DNA from: Mansonella perstans
Lineage: Eukaryota; Nematoda; Chromadorea; Rhabditida; Onchocercidae
NCBI GenBank assembly: GCA_037074765.1
Contig: JBAMDO010000120.1
Span: 1-64,000, forward strand
DNA length: 64,000 nt
Direction of reading: 5' to 3'
Shown: piece by piece, positions 30,201 through 41,200 of the stretch
Layout: every line of letters begins with the position of its first letter
How positions within the stretch are numbered: the stretch's first letter is position 1
Position numbers and translations under genes: made by a program
Notes under the pieces: generated by a model
Database searches by the model: none
Told to the model about the DNA's origin: nothing
Seen by the model: the letters and a program-made list of their open reading frames with translations, nothing else

Positions 30201-30476
30201 TCAAATTGTAATGAAATAGTCGAGAAATAGAAATGGAGTAAGAACTTTGAACTGAATTAAGAATGTTAATTTTATCACTGTAGCAAATTATTTGCCAACA
30301 TTCGATCTCCTTATTGTAATTAGCGTAATTTTATCGAACAATTATTTCAGTGTCCGCACATACTAGCAATATGGTTTGCAGAGTTATTTGATAAAGTAAC
30401 AACGAGAACTGTTCGATCTCAGACGATTTCACTGGCGATTAAGCATCTTTCAACACGTGTGCATGACTTTCATTAA
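23021..30476 (+). CDS. ZSWIM7: SWS1 / ZSWIM7 SWIM-domain recombination factor; its intron 4 contains TOP3A
   Basis: SWS1 forms the metazoan Shu complex and promotes RAD51 filament assembly during homologous recombination. Exons 23021-23181, 23383-23488, 23692-23773, 24355-24380 and 30351-30476 join in phase to 166 aa (family about 140 aa). The N-terminus is helical (about 1-60). The SWIM zinc ligands are C108-x-C110 (NYCQCSHFLQE, exon 3) and C126-x-H128 (CPHILAIWFAELF, exon 5), with 15 residues between, matching CxCx(n)CxH. Exon 4 ends in phase 0 at SFT. The only continuation found that restores the CxH is exon 5, preceded by attatttcag. Intron 4 is 5,970 bp and holds the complete TOP3A gene on the same strand. 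A shorter alternative ending at 24565-24585 would lack the second zinc-ligand pair. A candidate poly(A) signal is at 30874. The identity is strong; the long splice is inferred. Confidence 0.8.
24191..24226. repeat. AAATA/AAAT microsatellite in SWS1 intron 3
   Basis: Run of aataaaataaaataaataaa type sequence about 130 bp upstream of SWS1 exon 4. Confidence 0.85.
25233..29770 (+). CDS. TOP3A: DNA topoisomerase III alpha
   Basis: Type IA topoisomerase; with BLM helicase and RMI1 it dissolves double Holliday junctions. Fourteen exons in phase: 25233-25368, 25693-25883, 26107-26303, 26411-26470, 26583-26796, 26889-27069, 27199-27311, 27693-27881, 27958-28147, 28340-28577, 28750-29102, 29282-29421 and 29663-29770 (thirteen coding blocks listed; no further exon is needed). 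They give 769 aa. Toprim domain: start RALFVAEKNDAAKSIA, metal site WTDCDREGEAIGAE. Active site: GYISYPRTETNKFP, with catalytic tyrosine Y331. EAHPPIHPL and GIGTDATHAEHI are also intact. An Arg/Ser/Asn-rich linker precedes one C-terminal GRF zinc finger (CSCG, GPNHGRVFWICPK, KCKFFEWDG). It is shorter than human TOP3A (about 1000 aa) because I see a single GRF finger and no topoisomerase zinc ribbon. No mitochondrial presequence is seen. The gene lies wholly within SWS1 intron 4, so its promoter is inside that gene. Confidence 0.93.
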
Positions 30477-30812
30477 GTTCTCTTTCTTTTGAAATTTTTT
30501 TGCAATAATTTTGATGTATTGGGAACTTTTTATTTAAGATTTAAAATTCGATCAATATAATCCGAAAAAGAAAAAATATGATGCTTTTTTTTCTCGATTT
30601 ATAGGCTTTCCAAATACGACTTCATATGATGTATTATGCCTAATTATAATTGTGGATTTCGAAATTGCTTTTACAGTAAAGTATCCTGGACATTCAAGTT
30701 CCTTTATTTAATTTTCGTTTACTGTTGACGAATAATTAGTAACAAAATTTTCCTAAATCTATCAGGAAAAAAAAAGAACATCCATTAATCGTTATGTTCC
30801 ATACATTTCATG

Positions 30813-30844
<32 letters not shown>

Positions 30845-30873
30845 CACCAAATGTTTTTTGATTCATACTGTGA

Positions 30874-30879
30874 AATAAA
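30874..30879 (+). promoter_or_regulatory. Candidate polyadenylation signal of SWS1
   Basis: AATAAA about 400 nt after the SWS1 stop, just after a T28 run (30813-30840). I saw no AATAAA between the TOP3A stop (29770) and the SWS1 last exon (30351), so TOP3A must use a variant signal or share this one. Confidence 0.4.
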
Positions 30880-30937
30880 GGGAAAGGTTACAGTGTTATA
30901 TTATTATGAATTTTATTACAGTTAAATTTTTAACAAC

Positions 30938-31069
30938 TTGAAAGTATTTTGCAAAGTAACAGAAATAAGTGAAAGTGTAACTCGAAAATATTTTGCAAAA
31001 TAACAGAAATAAGTGAAATTGTAACTTGAAAATATTTTGCAAAATAACAGAAATAAGTGAAATTGTAAC
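30938..31069. repeat. 44-bp tandem repeat, 3 copies
   Basis: Unit ttgaaaatattttgcaaaat, then aacagaaataagtgaaattg and taac. The first copy has several substitutions and copies 2 and 3 are nearly identical. It lies between the convergent SWS1 and SLC25A1 genes. Confidence 0.9.
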
Positions 31070-31402
31070 AAATTGATCACTGCGGAATGGCGTTATTCAG
31101 ATAAAGTTCACATACTAATATGGAGAAAAACAAAAAACTGAACTAAACAATCTCTGTTTATCAACAGCATAGACAATGAAGTTCATGAAACAAAAATGGC
31201 AGTGGGACGGTAGACTTATCTTCTTACACAATTTCAAGATGAAGCTCTATTTTCCAAACCATCCCACTCATTTCTAATCGTTCTCATTAATTTTCACTAT
31301 TTCAGTTTGAAAGATTTCAATTCCTCATCAATCTTTGCATAGAAGACGAAGCATGCAAGCTACTTTGCAATGTACAAACATGAAAAAGACTAAAAATTCA
31401 TG

Positions 31403-33384
31403 CTAAGTTTTCCATAATTTGTTGGCATACTCCATAATCGAGTCATACAATGTAAATGTTAGTGCAACATCGAGACATACACGACATAGCCGGGGTACGG
31501 TACCTTTGTAAAATCTAAAATAAGCGCATTTAAACGAAACTTCCATATCGTAACAAAAAAAGGATAATATGCCGAAAATATGGCCCGTAGAAGACGTGCA
31601 GCGCAAAGTTTTTTATTATTATGCTTTCATAGATATATGGTCAGGTTCTTTGGAAAAAAAAAGCTCATGACAGAAATTAGATTCTACTTTACGACAATCT
31701 TGTAATGTCTTCTATGATGTTCTATAATTCAAAAATATTTATGGCTCAAAATTAAGATAGTGGTACGTTTTGAAATATTTTAGATTAATTTCTTAAGTTA
31801 GAAACTTACGCAAAAAACCCTTCGGTTTTCAAAATTTGATAAGCACAGTCGATTGTACTTTTGTATTTTTTAGCTTCTAAACCTTGCATCCGAGTTTTCA
31901 CAACATCAATAGGCGTATTACCGTAAACGGAACATGCACCAGCAAATGCACCAAATAACGCTGTAGCTGGTTTACTAACCGTCTTTGAATTGTCGCCTCC
32001 GCGATACCTGTCATCAATAATTTATCCGTCGTTTGTTTACAAGCGTTTAATATCACTGTAAACAATGTGAGCATTTCAATTTAAACAACTCACTACTCAT
32101 GTGAAATTTAAATAAACGCTAAATTAACGTAGAAGAATAACGTCTTTACCAATCTTTCAAAGTTTCCATTACAAAAAATCGAATCGCCTGATTACTACCT
32201 TGCTTCGCCATTGTAGCTGTAACACCTTGATATAAACCCTACAATAAGCATAATTTTTCAATATGATTATTTCGGAGATTATATTAGAATAGTTAAAAAT
32301 AATAGATCATATTTACAAAACGTCGAGCAAAGAGTGAATACTAACCCGGAAACCTTCGGTTTGCAAGATTGTCTTCAAACCACCAAAAAAACCTTTGAAT
32401 TTCGGTTTACCTGACTGCTGATCATGAATAAATTTCACTTTAATCGTTTCCATTGGTGTAACAACAAATACTGCTTCCGAAAGACCTGTGAAAATCTATT
32501 TATCTTAATTTCGCCAAAACTAAAAATCAGCTACAAATATTATAATTATTTTGTAAATTGCAACTTCTACTCAGAAACCATTCAAACATCTGTCAAATAA
32601 GCATCGAAATATCACTCAAATATTAATATTGATGCTGCTTGAAAAGATAAATTGTTTTGTTTACCTGCACCAAAACCACAAAAGAGTCGCCACATCGGTG
32701 TAAGATTGCCACTCGAATCAACGGCATATTCCTTCAAGGTCTCAAATGTTCCAAATCTATAAATGTAGGCAGATAATTTCTCTCTGATATTTTTACTGTA
32801 CTAGTAGTGTTTGAAGTGTGAAAAGGAGCAAATTTTATTATACCTAATGGCTGATTTTGGAATAGAACCATAAACTAAAACAGACAATCCACGGTATAAT
32901 CCTAAAAATCCGTTGGTTTGAATTGTTTTCTTCACACAATCTATTGGACCCTAAAATGATTAAAAACATGATAGCATTCATTTCTAACATGAAATCTATC
33001 TAGTAAACTTTTTACTTATCTAAAACATACTATTAGACAACATGTTTCCTTTTGTTTTTTTTAATTTTTTTAATACATGATAGACTAGACTAAATGAAAT
33101 TCTGAAAAAAAAACAAATATCAGTTGGTATAATAGACTAAATAGGAGAATCAAAAAGAAACTAACTTTATAAATTGGATGTGCTGAACGTTCATCTAACT
33201 GTAATTGTGTTTTAACATATTCAGTTGGAAATGTGACACATATTTCGATGCCACCAGTAAATCCACCAATAGCAATACCTTTCACTGACTTATCCGATGG
33301 TAAAAAACGACTAAAAGTAAAAAACGATGATAATGTTTGTTTATTTTCAGCGCTAAATGAAAGAAAATATCTATTTGAAAGCAT
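31403..33384 (-). CDS. SLC25A1: Mitochondrial tricarboxylate (citrate) carrier
   Basis: Exchanges mitochondrial citrate for cytosolic malate across the inner membrane, supplying acetyl-CoA for lipid synthesis. Exons 33166-33384 (5' end uncertain), 32844-32950, 32665-32756, 32346-32485, 32150-32238, 31810-32007 and 31403-31514 give about 318 aa (human 311). Each of three repeats has its carrier motif: [26 protein letters not shown] and [13 protein letters not shown]. Family-specific strings are [42 protein letters not shown] and [17 protein letters not shown]. The first-exon start is uncertain. The ATG at 33384 is in frame and gives a plausible length. A downstream acceptor at 33310-33312 joined to an upstream exon is an alternative; a possible MAQ-exon at about 34593-34601 fits only with a weak acceptor at ggataag. 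Confidence 0.93.
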
Positions 33385-36300
33385 TTTCAGCTACATATAT
33401 ATATCATTATATACTTAATTTTAAAATTAGAATTATTCCTAAGAATTTTACATTTTTCATTAGTAAATAAAGAAATTCATATGGATATTCACACGGATAA
33501 CTGCTAATATAAAAAAAAAAAAAAAAAAACTAGCAAAGAATAAAATTCTACTTGGGATAATAACTGACTATGTACTAATAATGTTCGTGCCATCGATTGT
33601 TTTCATCCTTGCATCTATTTCTAATTCGTACTTCGAAAGTTTCACTTACTTCCACATAAATCTTCACAATCCTAAAATTGCTATCGGAAAAAAATTTACT
33701 AATAAAAAAAAGAAAATTTATTAATTTAATAAGAAGAAAAAAGCAAGAAATTATAACTGCAACAAATGAATGGAAAAACTGATTATAATTCGATTCCTAA
33801 ATCAGTAATAAAAGTGCTGTAATAAATGATAAAAAGTGCCATAGAAAAGTTTCCTATCAAATATTACAATTCAATAGTTTTTTTTTTTTTTCACTTTTTC
33901 TCGATGTTTAAAAAAGACTGACAAAAGATAGATAGATAAGCAGTGATAAAAGAAATCAATTTATGAAGAAAGGACGAAAAAAGAACAGGTTTACATGTAG
34001 CTTATGCAAACTATTTAACAAGCTAATTTCGGGACAATATACTGAAATTAAATGTAATAGTAGCAGTAATGGAGTATTAAGATGATATAAATAATATCAT
34101 CTTATAGCATATTTCATTTTATGGTATTTCCTGACAAAATCATAGACGAGATAAGTGAAAAAAGATCGAAAAATTTGCTACTAAAACTTCAATCAATAAT
34201 CATCCTCTAAAAAGTATCCTCTAAAATTCACTATCATTTCATTATTTCAACTCTTTTAAAGAGAGAAATGAAAAGGAAAGAAAGATAGATAGAAAGAAAG
34301 AAACAAAGAAACAAAGAAACAAACAAATCAATTAACCATGAGATTGACTTCCCTTTAATTTAACCAATTCACAAACTTTGAATAATTTTGATCGTTTTTG
34401 TTTTCTGCTTAAATTTTAATAGTTTTTAATTGGTGTAATAAATCAAAGACATACCAAAATGGGAAGGTGGTTGAAAAAGGAAGGGGAAATGTACGGAAAT
34501 GAACCACTTATTCATCACTTTCGCAAACAAATCCAAACGATAAATTAAAACTTAAATGTATGATTTGAAATTTTAAAATGAAAATAATTACCTGAGCCAT
34601 TTCGCTACAGACTATAGATAAACACAATCCTAATAAATTTCCGTTTAAAATATTTCCAAACTATTTCTTCGTCTCTTTTTTTCTTTCTTTCTCCCATCTG
34701 CTTCCATCCTTTTTTTCTTCTCTCTCTGAAGCATTTGCATTCCGTATTAGAGTAGGATGGGACATTCGGAATTTTTGTTGAAAAAATGACGAAAGGAAAT
34801 TCGAAGGAATTGATTGCTTTTCTCTCTTGACCTTCTTGACCTTTCTCTCTTGACTTTTTTTTCCAATATCTGCTTCACTTTCGATTAGCAAACATTGACG
34901 CATCGAAGTTTGTAGTAATTCGAAATAGCAGTGATCGAGATCAAATTTAGTCAACTGCAGTCTGTAGATAGCTATGATATTATCGTAATTATTGCAGTCA
35001 TTTTATTTACAATTTCACCTCTATTACTATTGTTCTACCGTAATGACGTCACAATACCGTAGTAATAACATTACAGTACATGAATGTTGATACTGTAATA
35101 TATCGTAATGCAATAAAATTTTCCAATTTTCCAAAAAAAAGAATTCCATTGAATTTTTCAGTTTTTGCTAATTTAGATAAAATTTCTATTCATGAATAGT
35201 CATAAAAAGATCAGCAGTATAATAATAGCTTTAGTGGTAATATCGTAGCAAAATCAATATCTTAACTGTAATAAATATAATATAGTACTATTATACTATG
35301 TTAGTAACGTAAAGGATTAATATCATATCTTAGTATAAAATTTGAAAAAAAAATTATCACCATATTAAAAATTCATATCGTATTATGAGATGAAAAATTG
35401 CAAAAACTAAAATTTGCACAAAAAAAACAAATTCATACCGTAGAAATGACATCGTGCTATTATAGCTATAAAACTACATTGCGGTGCTACTATAATAAAA
35501 GTACATTACTGTGACAGACATACTGTAAATGTTGCAAGGATCATATGATATGATAGAACTGAAAAACAAAAGTGGAAATTTTAGTGTAATTTCAATTTTG
35601 CAAATATCATTATCTAATTATATTATTTAGCAAAAATAAAGTACATACATTCATTTAATGTTCATTTACACACTCATTTGTTTACTTTTTGCATTGCATT
35701 TTGTCAACCATTCTTTCGTCGTTTTTCCATCACTTCATTTGATTCAATAATGCAATTAATGAATGGAACTGATGCTCGATTAGCACTTACTGCTTCATTC
35801 CTAACAAATGTCATTAATTATGTATGGAAATATAACACTGAATAATGATGTATCAGTAGTATCAAAGGTTAAAAAGAAAAAAAAAAGAATTGTTTTTTTC
35901 AAATTCTGTGAAATTTTGCGCTTTCATTTTTCCTTCTCATTTTTTTTGCCAAATTCATTTCAACATTCTTTTTCTGAAAAAGATTGGTTGATTGTATGTA
36001 TTGCTGCAAAAATGTATGAAAAAACAGAAGCAAACGCAAAAAAAAAAAAAAAAATAATTTTCAAAAGTAAGTTAGCTAAAGATAAAAAGTAAAGTAATTA
36101 AACATTGTTAGTAATAATTAAGAAATTTTGTTCCATCAATTTCTTCATGTTAAAACAGATTTTGACATTAAATACATTTGATGATGAGTGAATGAGTGAG
36201 TGAGAAGATTAGGTTAGAAATTACAAAACAGATTAGAAAACGAATACAAATAGATGATGGGGAAGTTATGGATGAAATTGGAAATGAAAATAATAAGAAA

Positions 36301-36790
36301 TGAAGTAATAAATTGAAATAGAGAAAACATTTCATTTTTGATTTTAAATAAAGGAGGAAGGAGCTTCTAAATGTAACATTTTTATTTATGTTTTGTATTT
36401 ATCCAAAATGAAAAAATTCTTCCAAATTGACAATGGAATTGAATATGTTGAATTAAAATGATAATTTTAAAAAATTTGAAAAAATGAAATAGTTTTTTTA
36501 TTCAAAAAATGTTTTTTTTTAAAAAAAGAATCTTTTATTCAAAAAATGAAATAATTTTAATAAAATAGTTGCAGATTTTTTCGCCAAAGAGAGAAAACTA
36601 AATAATGAAGAAATTAAATTAATATTAACAGCGTAACCGTAAACAAATTAAACATTAATGATATCATTATAATTTGAATTGGTAAAATATTTCCATAATG
36701 TACATTATTCTCTGTGAAATTATTTCAATGAGAAAAAACAACCTTCTGACATCCTGTTTAATAAAATTTTTAATTAATCAATTTGAAATT
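33385..36790. other. Spacer upstream of SLC25A1, no supported gene
   Basis: AT-rich. It contains low-complexity GAAA/ACAA repeats at about 34260-34325 and a CRE-like palindrome at 35044. Scattered taccgta/tgtaatat motifs at 35030-35530 look like an old degenerate repeat. The open frame at 34661-34954 (minus) is Lys/Glu-biased with no domain. Confidence 0.5.
35044..35051. promoter_or_regulatory. Full cAMP-response-element palindrome TGACGTCA
   Basis: Exact 8-bp CREB/ATF consensus, 1.66 kb upstream of the proposed SLC25A1 ATG. A chance occurrence is possible, so this is only a candidate site. Confidence 0.3.
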
Positions 36791-36892
36791 TTATTTTGCT
36801 AATATTTCACCTTTAATCAAATCATTAACAGCATTATCAATTTTTCGTTTTTGTTTTTTCACAATTTCAAAAGTCAAATTTGCATCATACAT
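36791..36892 (-). CDS. Candidate small coding exon or gene fragment, unrecognised
   Basis: The minus-strand frame MYDANLTFEIVKKQKRK ... LIKGEILAK ends at a TAA (36791-36793). It stays open upstream as WDKVNERD to about 36925, where gataaag could be an acceptor. The amphipathic, charged composition and lower AT content stand out from the surrounding simple sequence. I do not recognise the family. It may be a terminal exon, a microprotein or a relic. Immediately upstream on the same strand is a 49-bp tandem repeat, not an obvious exon. Confidence 0.25.
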   Translation of the reverse strand: MYDANLTFEIVKKQKRKIDNAVNDLIKGEILAK

Positions 36893-36984
36893 GTCACGTT
36901 CATTAACTTTATCCCACGTATCCACGTGTCATTCATATGAATTTTGTATTAGTGCTATAGTATGCATTCATATAAGTCACAAAT

Positions 36985-37131
36985 TTCTAATATATCTTCA
37001 CATTTATATACGTTTTCACATTTAATTTCAATTGATATTCCTATATTTTCACGTTTGTGCATTTTTACTTCTAATTTCAATTCATATGCTCACAACTTCG
37101 CGTTTACACATTTTCACATTTAATTTCAACT
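36985..37131. repeat. 49-bp degenerate tandem repeat, 3 copies
   Basis: On the minus strand each unit begins ttgaaattaaatgtgaaaa (or ttgaaattagaagtaaaaa) and contains an (a)aacgtgaa motif near position 25-32. Spacing between the first two units is exactly 49 bp. Confidence 0.7.
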
Positions 37132-37218
37132 TCTTCTATACCTGTTTGTATTAATTTCTCTGAATTCACTTTTACCAGTCGTGAAATTGCGGTGAATGCT
37201 AAATACATCCATGTAATG

Positions 37219-37236
37219 TATTTGTATGATATATGT

Positions 37237-37282
<46 letters not shown>

Positions 37283-37327
37283 GTTTGTGTGTGTGTATGT
37301 GTGTATGTGTATGTGTATGTGTGTATG

Positions 37328-37358
<31 letters not shown>

Positions 37359-37405
37359 TTGTATGGTATATGTATGTGTATGTATGTGTAAATATGTGTA
37401 TGTAT
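37219..37405. repeat. GT/ATGT microsatellite
   Basis: About 190 bp of alternating tgtg with tatg and tgtatg variants. All long frames here are repeat translations. Confidence 0.97.
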
Positions 37406-37612
37406 TTGTCCTTGAAATTTATTGACTCATCAATAGTGGCAACGATCATGTTTTGATATTTGGATTACATCAATGTTGTTGTTGACATGGTTTATGCTGA
37501 GGTATACTGATAATGAGTGTTAAAAATGATCGTTTTGAACGACGGAAACAGTGTCGAATTCTATTCATATTGCTGCTATTTTGACATCGTATCAAACAGT
37601 CCACAATTTACC

Positions 37613-37649
<37 letters not shown>

Positions 37650-37693
37650 GCCTGTCCACATTTTATTTCATTTTATTCCTTTTTGTCAATCTT

Positions 37694-37800
37694 TTTATTC
37701 TCTTCCTTCTTCTGCTCCTCCTCATCTTCATCCTCTTCCTCTTCCTCTTCCTCTTCCTCTTCCTCCTCCTCCTCCTCCTCTTCCTCCTCCTCCACCTCTT
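37694..37800. repeat. TCC/TTCC pyrimidine-rich repeat
   Basis: Repeated tcctctt/ctcctcc, flanked by a T31 run at 37617-37647. It would encode poly-Glu on the minus strand or poly-Leu/Phe on the plus strand; neither is taken as a gene. Confidence 0.95.
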
Positions 37801-38264
37801 CCCTGTGTGTTACAATGAACGTTGAAAACTGGTAATTATCATTTATTGTTGTTGTCACCATCAGGCAGCGTCAACATTATCGATATCATCAGTATCATCA
37901 ATATCATCAAAAATCATCGTCAATCTCACTTCAACACTTCATTCATTCTATCATTGTACAATTATCATTTTGCAGTTAGGATGTGATAATTAACAAAAGG
38001 CTTTCTTTTTTTTTTTTTTTTTTTCTTATTATTTCGTTAAGTTTCGTTTCTTAAATAAGGTAAGAAGAGAAAGAAAGAAAGAGAAAAATTAAAGAATGAA
38101 AAAAAAAAATTTCTCTATTTCTTTTTTTCCTTATTTAAGAAAATAAATCGCGTAAAAATTTATTGTTCTCTTAAATTTTTTGTTTCTTAATCATCTGCAT
38201 ATAAGAATGATTAATTAATGAGTAAAATTTAATTAGAAATAAAAAAAGAAAACCAAAAGATTGG

Positions 38265-41200
38265 ATGGCGAAAATTGAGGTACAAATCAGAAGCTGTTTT
38301 TGTTGTGGCTTATCATTCGCTACAGTTCTTATTGCATTTTATACATTGGTATGTTTTTTTTTTTTTTTTTTTTCTTAATTATATTACACTAATCGAGATA
38401 TTTTTTTTTCCCCTGCAGACAATTTACCCGAAGAATTGTTGTCTTATTTGGAAAGGGTAGTGTTTTTTTTTTCCAAATTTACTTAATGTATTGATTAGAT
38501 GATAGCTAAAGTATTGCAAAAACAATTAGATTAAACTGAAAATAAAATTTTGAATTGTAAATTTTATCGAATTTTTTTTTTTTTTAAATGATTGCATTTC
38601 AAATTATTTGAAATAATATGTAAAATGATTTGTAATTAATTTGAAATTGTTTGAAATGATATGTGATATAATTTGTAATCAATTTATTCTTTACCCATTA
38701 TACTAAATATATGTATAGTCTAATTTGTAAGTAATTTGATTAATTAAATGATTGATACAGAAATAATTATTTGCAATTATTACTGACAATGTTATATAAT
38801 TTATATTTAAGGATACTAGTAACATATGAACTAAGTTGCATGCAATTGGTTTATTGCTAGTGTGTAATTAATTAATGGCATTAATATATAGCTTAATCAG
38901 TTAATTTCATGAAATTACCTTAATTAAATTGATAGACATAATTATTACAAGCGTTCTTGATCATATTATTTTAGAAGCAATAAATGATAGGAAAATTTAC
39001 TTTGATTATAAAATTGTCATTATACTTCCATCACTTAACTGTCAAATATCTTTAAATGTCGTATTTGTCTTTTTTTTAGAAAAAAAGTTGAAAAATTTAA
39101 TCAAACCTAAATTTAATTGAAATTATAAAAGAACACAAAGCAAAAAAAAAATTTCTTTGAACAAATAATTGTTCAAATTTTTTTAAATAATGAAATCAAG
39201 ATTCACAAGTAAACAATTATTTATTACGCAACTAAACAATTAATTAATTATCCTTTAATAGAATTTCATCAATCAATGGATTTTGCTTTTTCTTTTTTGG
39301 AAAATTCTTCGATCAATTTTTATTTTTACAATTTGCATTAATTATAATGAAGAAGTCAAATAAATGAAAATGAGCAAAGATTAGTGTGTAATTGATATGT
39401 CTGGTGATAATACATGTAATTTAGTAAAATGAACAAATTTTTATCAAACATCACAAATTTGAAACTTTAACCTTTCCATCTCGCCTCTCCCTCTTCTCTC
39501 ACATATCACTTGTATGCCATTCGAAAGGTCATTAGTCTAAATTTGAAGCAATTGCTGGAGAGTCTCATTTACTCAGTTTTACACTAAATTAAGTAATTCA
39601 TTAAATAATTTTCGTTGGTTTTTTTTGCACATGTTCTAAGGAACAAATACATCACAAGTAAGTACTACATAAGATAAATTGTAAAATTTAAATCTTTTTG
39701 AAATTACCTTCACTAAATGAAAAAGGGTTTAAAATTTAGCTTTCATGCATTAAGATGACAGTTTGATGTGTTTGAAAAAATACAGTTTAAATGAATTGAA
39801 TTATTAAATTAGGAAATATTAAATTGACCGGAAAGGAAATTGGAAATTTTTTTCTAAACAGTTTTTTCTTTGCAGTAATAATATCGAATTTGTAACATTT
39901 ACAGTAACATTATCAAATTAAAATCAAAATTTGTAGTTTTTGCAAAATTTATTATCAAATTTAAATTTGTAATAATTTTTTTTTTATATTTAACTTTTCG
40001 TCACAAAATGTGTCAAATTATTTTTGCGCCATTTCATTCTTCGGAAAGAAAAATTTTTTCATAAAGTTGGAAATTTGTTAAAATTACCATTTTAACATTC
40101 AGTTGGCATATTCAAAATACTCATAATCCTATGAAGAATTTATTTCTTTTTTTGAATATCAAATTTCTTTTATGACGAATCAAATTCTTTTAAGCCAATT
40201 CAAGAATCCAGTCCCTAATTCGAACAGTGTGAATAGTGAGGAATTTTTGAATGAAATTTTAATTAAAAATTTAAACCTGTCGATTTAAAAATTTTCGCTT
40301 TATCAATCGGTTTTTTTTTTTGTTATTCAGAATCATTTATTCTTTGTCTTCAGGCTCTCAGTGATATAAAAAGCAAAATTGATTGATTGTAATTTCTAGA
40401 AAAATTTGGAAATTTGAATATTATTTTAAATTCCTCTTTTTCTTGAATGCGAAAGTGGATGGTAAGGGATCAGTTTTTTCATGCCATCCATGCATTCACT
40501 CTTGGCTTATTTGAGGCTAAATAACTCAGAGAAAAAAAAACGAAAACAAAAATTTTAATTTAATGTAACAAAATTTTGTTCCTTATTGCTTTTTTGTCAC
40601 ATTATTTGTGAACATTTTTTATGCTCGGAATATTAAATTGATTAATTTCGAGTTAAAATTTATTTGCAAATATATTTTGTGGAAGAAAACATCGAATGAT
40701 GTGACAGTGTATGTTATTAGCATCGATAATGTGTGTTTCCCTAATGCAAACAGTATTAGCATTTTGTGAAATTGAATATAATCAAATTTACTAATTGTAA
40801 TTTTTTGTGAGAATTGAAGTCATTCAATTTTACGAAATGAAACTCTTGAAATCCTCACATCATATTAAAAGCCTGTGTTATCATATTACTTCATTAGGCA
40901 AGTCTTGTGTTATCATATCTGTTCATTAAGTTTAACTCCCATCACATTGGGAACCTCTATAATTTCAAAAGGAAAAAAAATTTTAAATTACTTTGCTTCT
41001 ATTGAGTTCATTAATAATAATTAAAATAACTTGTTTGATCATCAAGTGATATGTAAATAACAGGTTTCCAAAAAAAAAGTTTTCCCCGATAAATTAAAAT
41101 TTTGGATTAATTATCAATAGTAATTTCAGCATTCATTATATCAAATCTTTGAATACTTCTGAATATTTCCGGTATTCCATTTTTCTTTTTTTTCAACTTT

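Noticed and set aside
34661..34954. 97-codon minus-strand frame as a 5' exon of SLC25A1
   Set aside because: Lys/Glu low complexity, no splice phase linking it to the carrier, and carriers of this family have short N-termini.
37192..37861. Cys/Val-rich, His/Thr-rich and poly-Glu open frames
   Set aside because: Pure translations of GT and TCC microsatellites.
38419..38456. Possible extra exon of the 4-TM gene after a strong tttcccctgcag acceptor
   Set aside because: Its 38 nt shifts the frame, so the following exons lose their hydrophobic frame and hit a stop in the 43104 exon. Skipping it gives a fully open frame.
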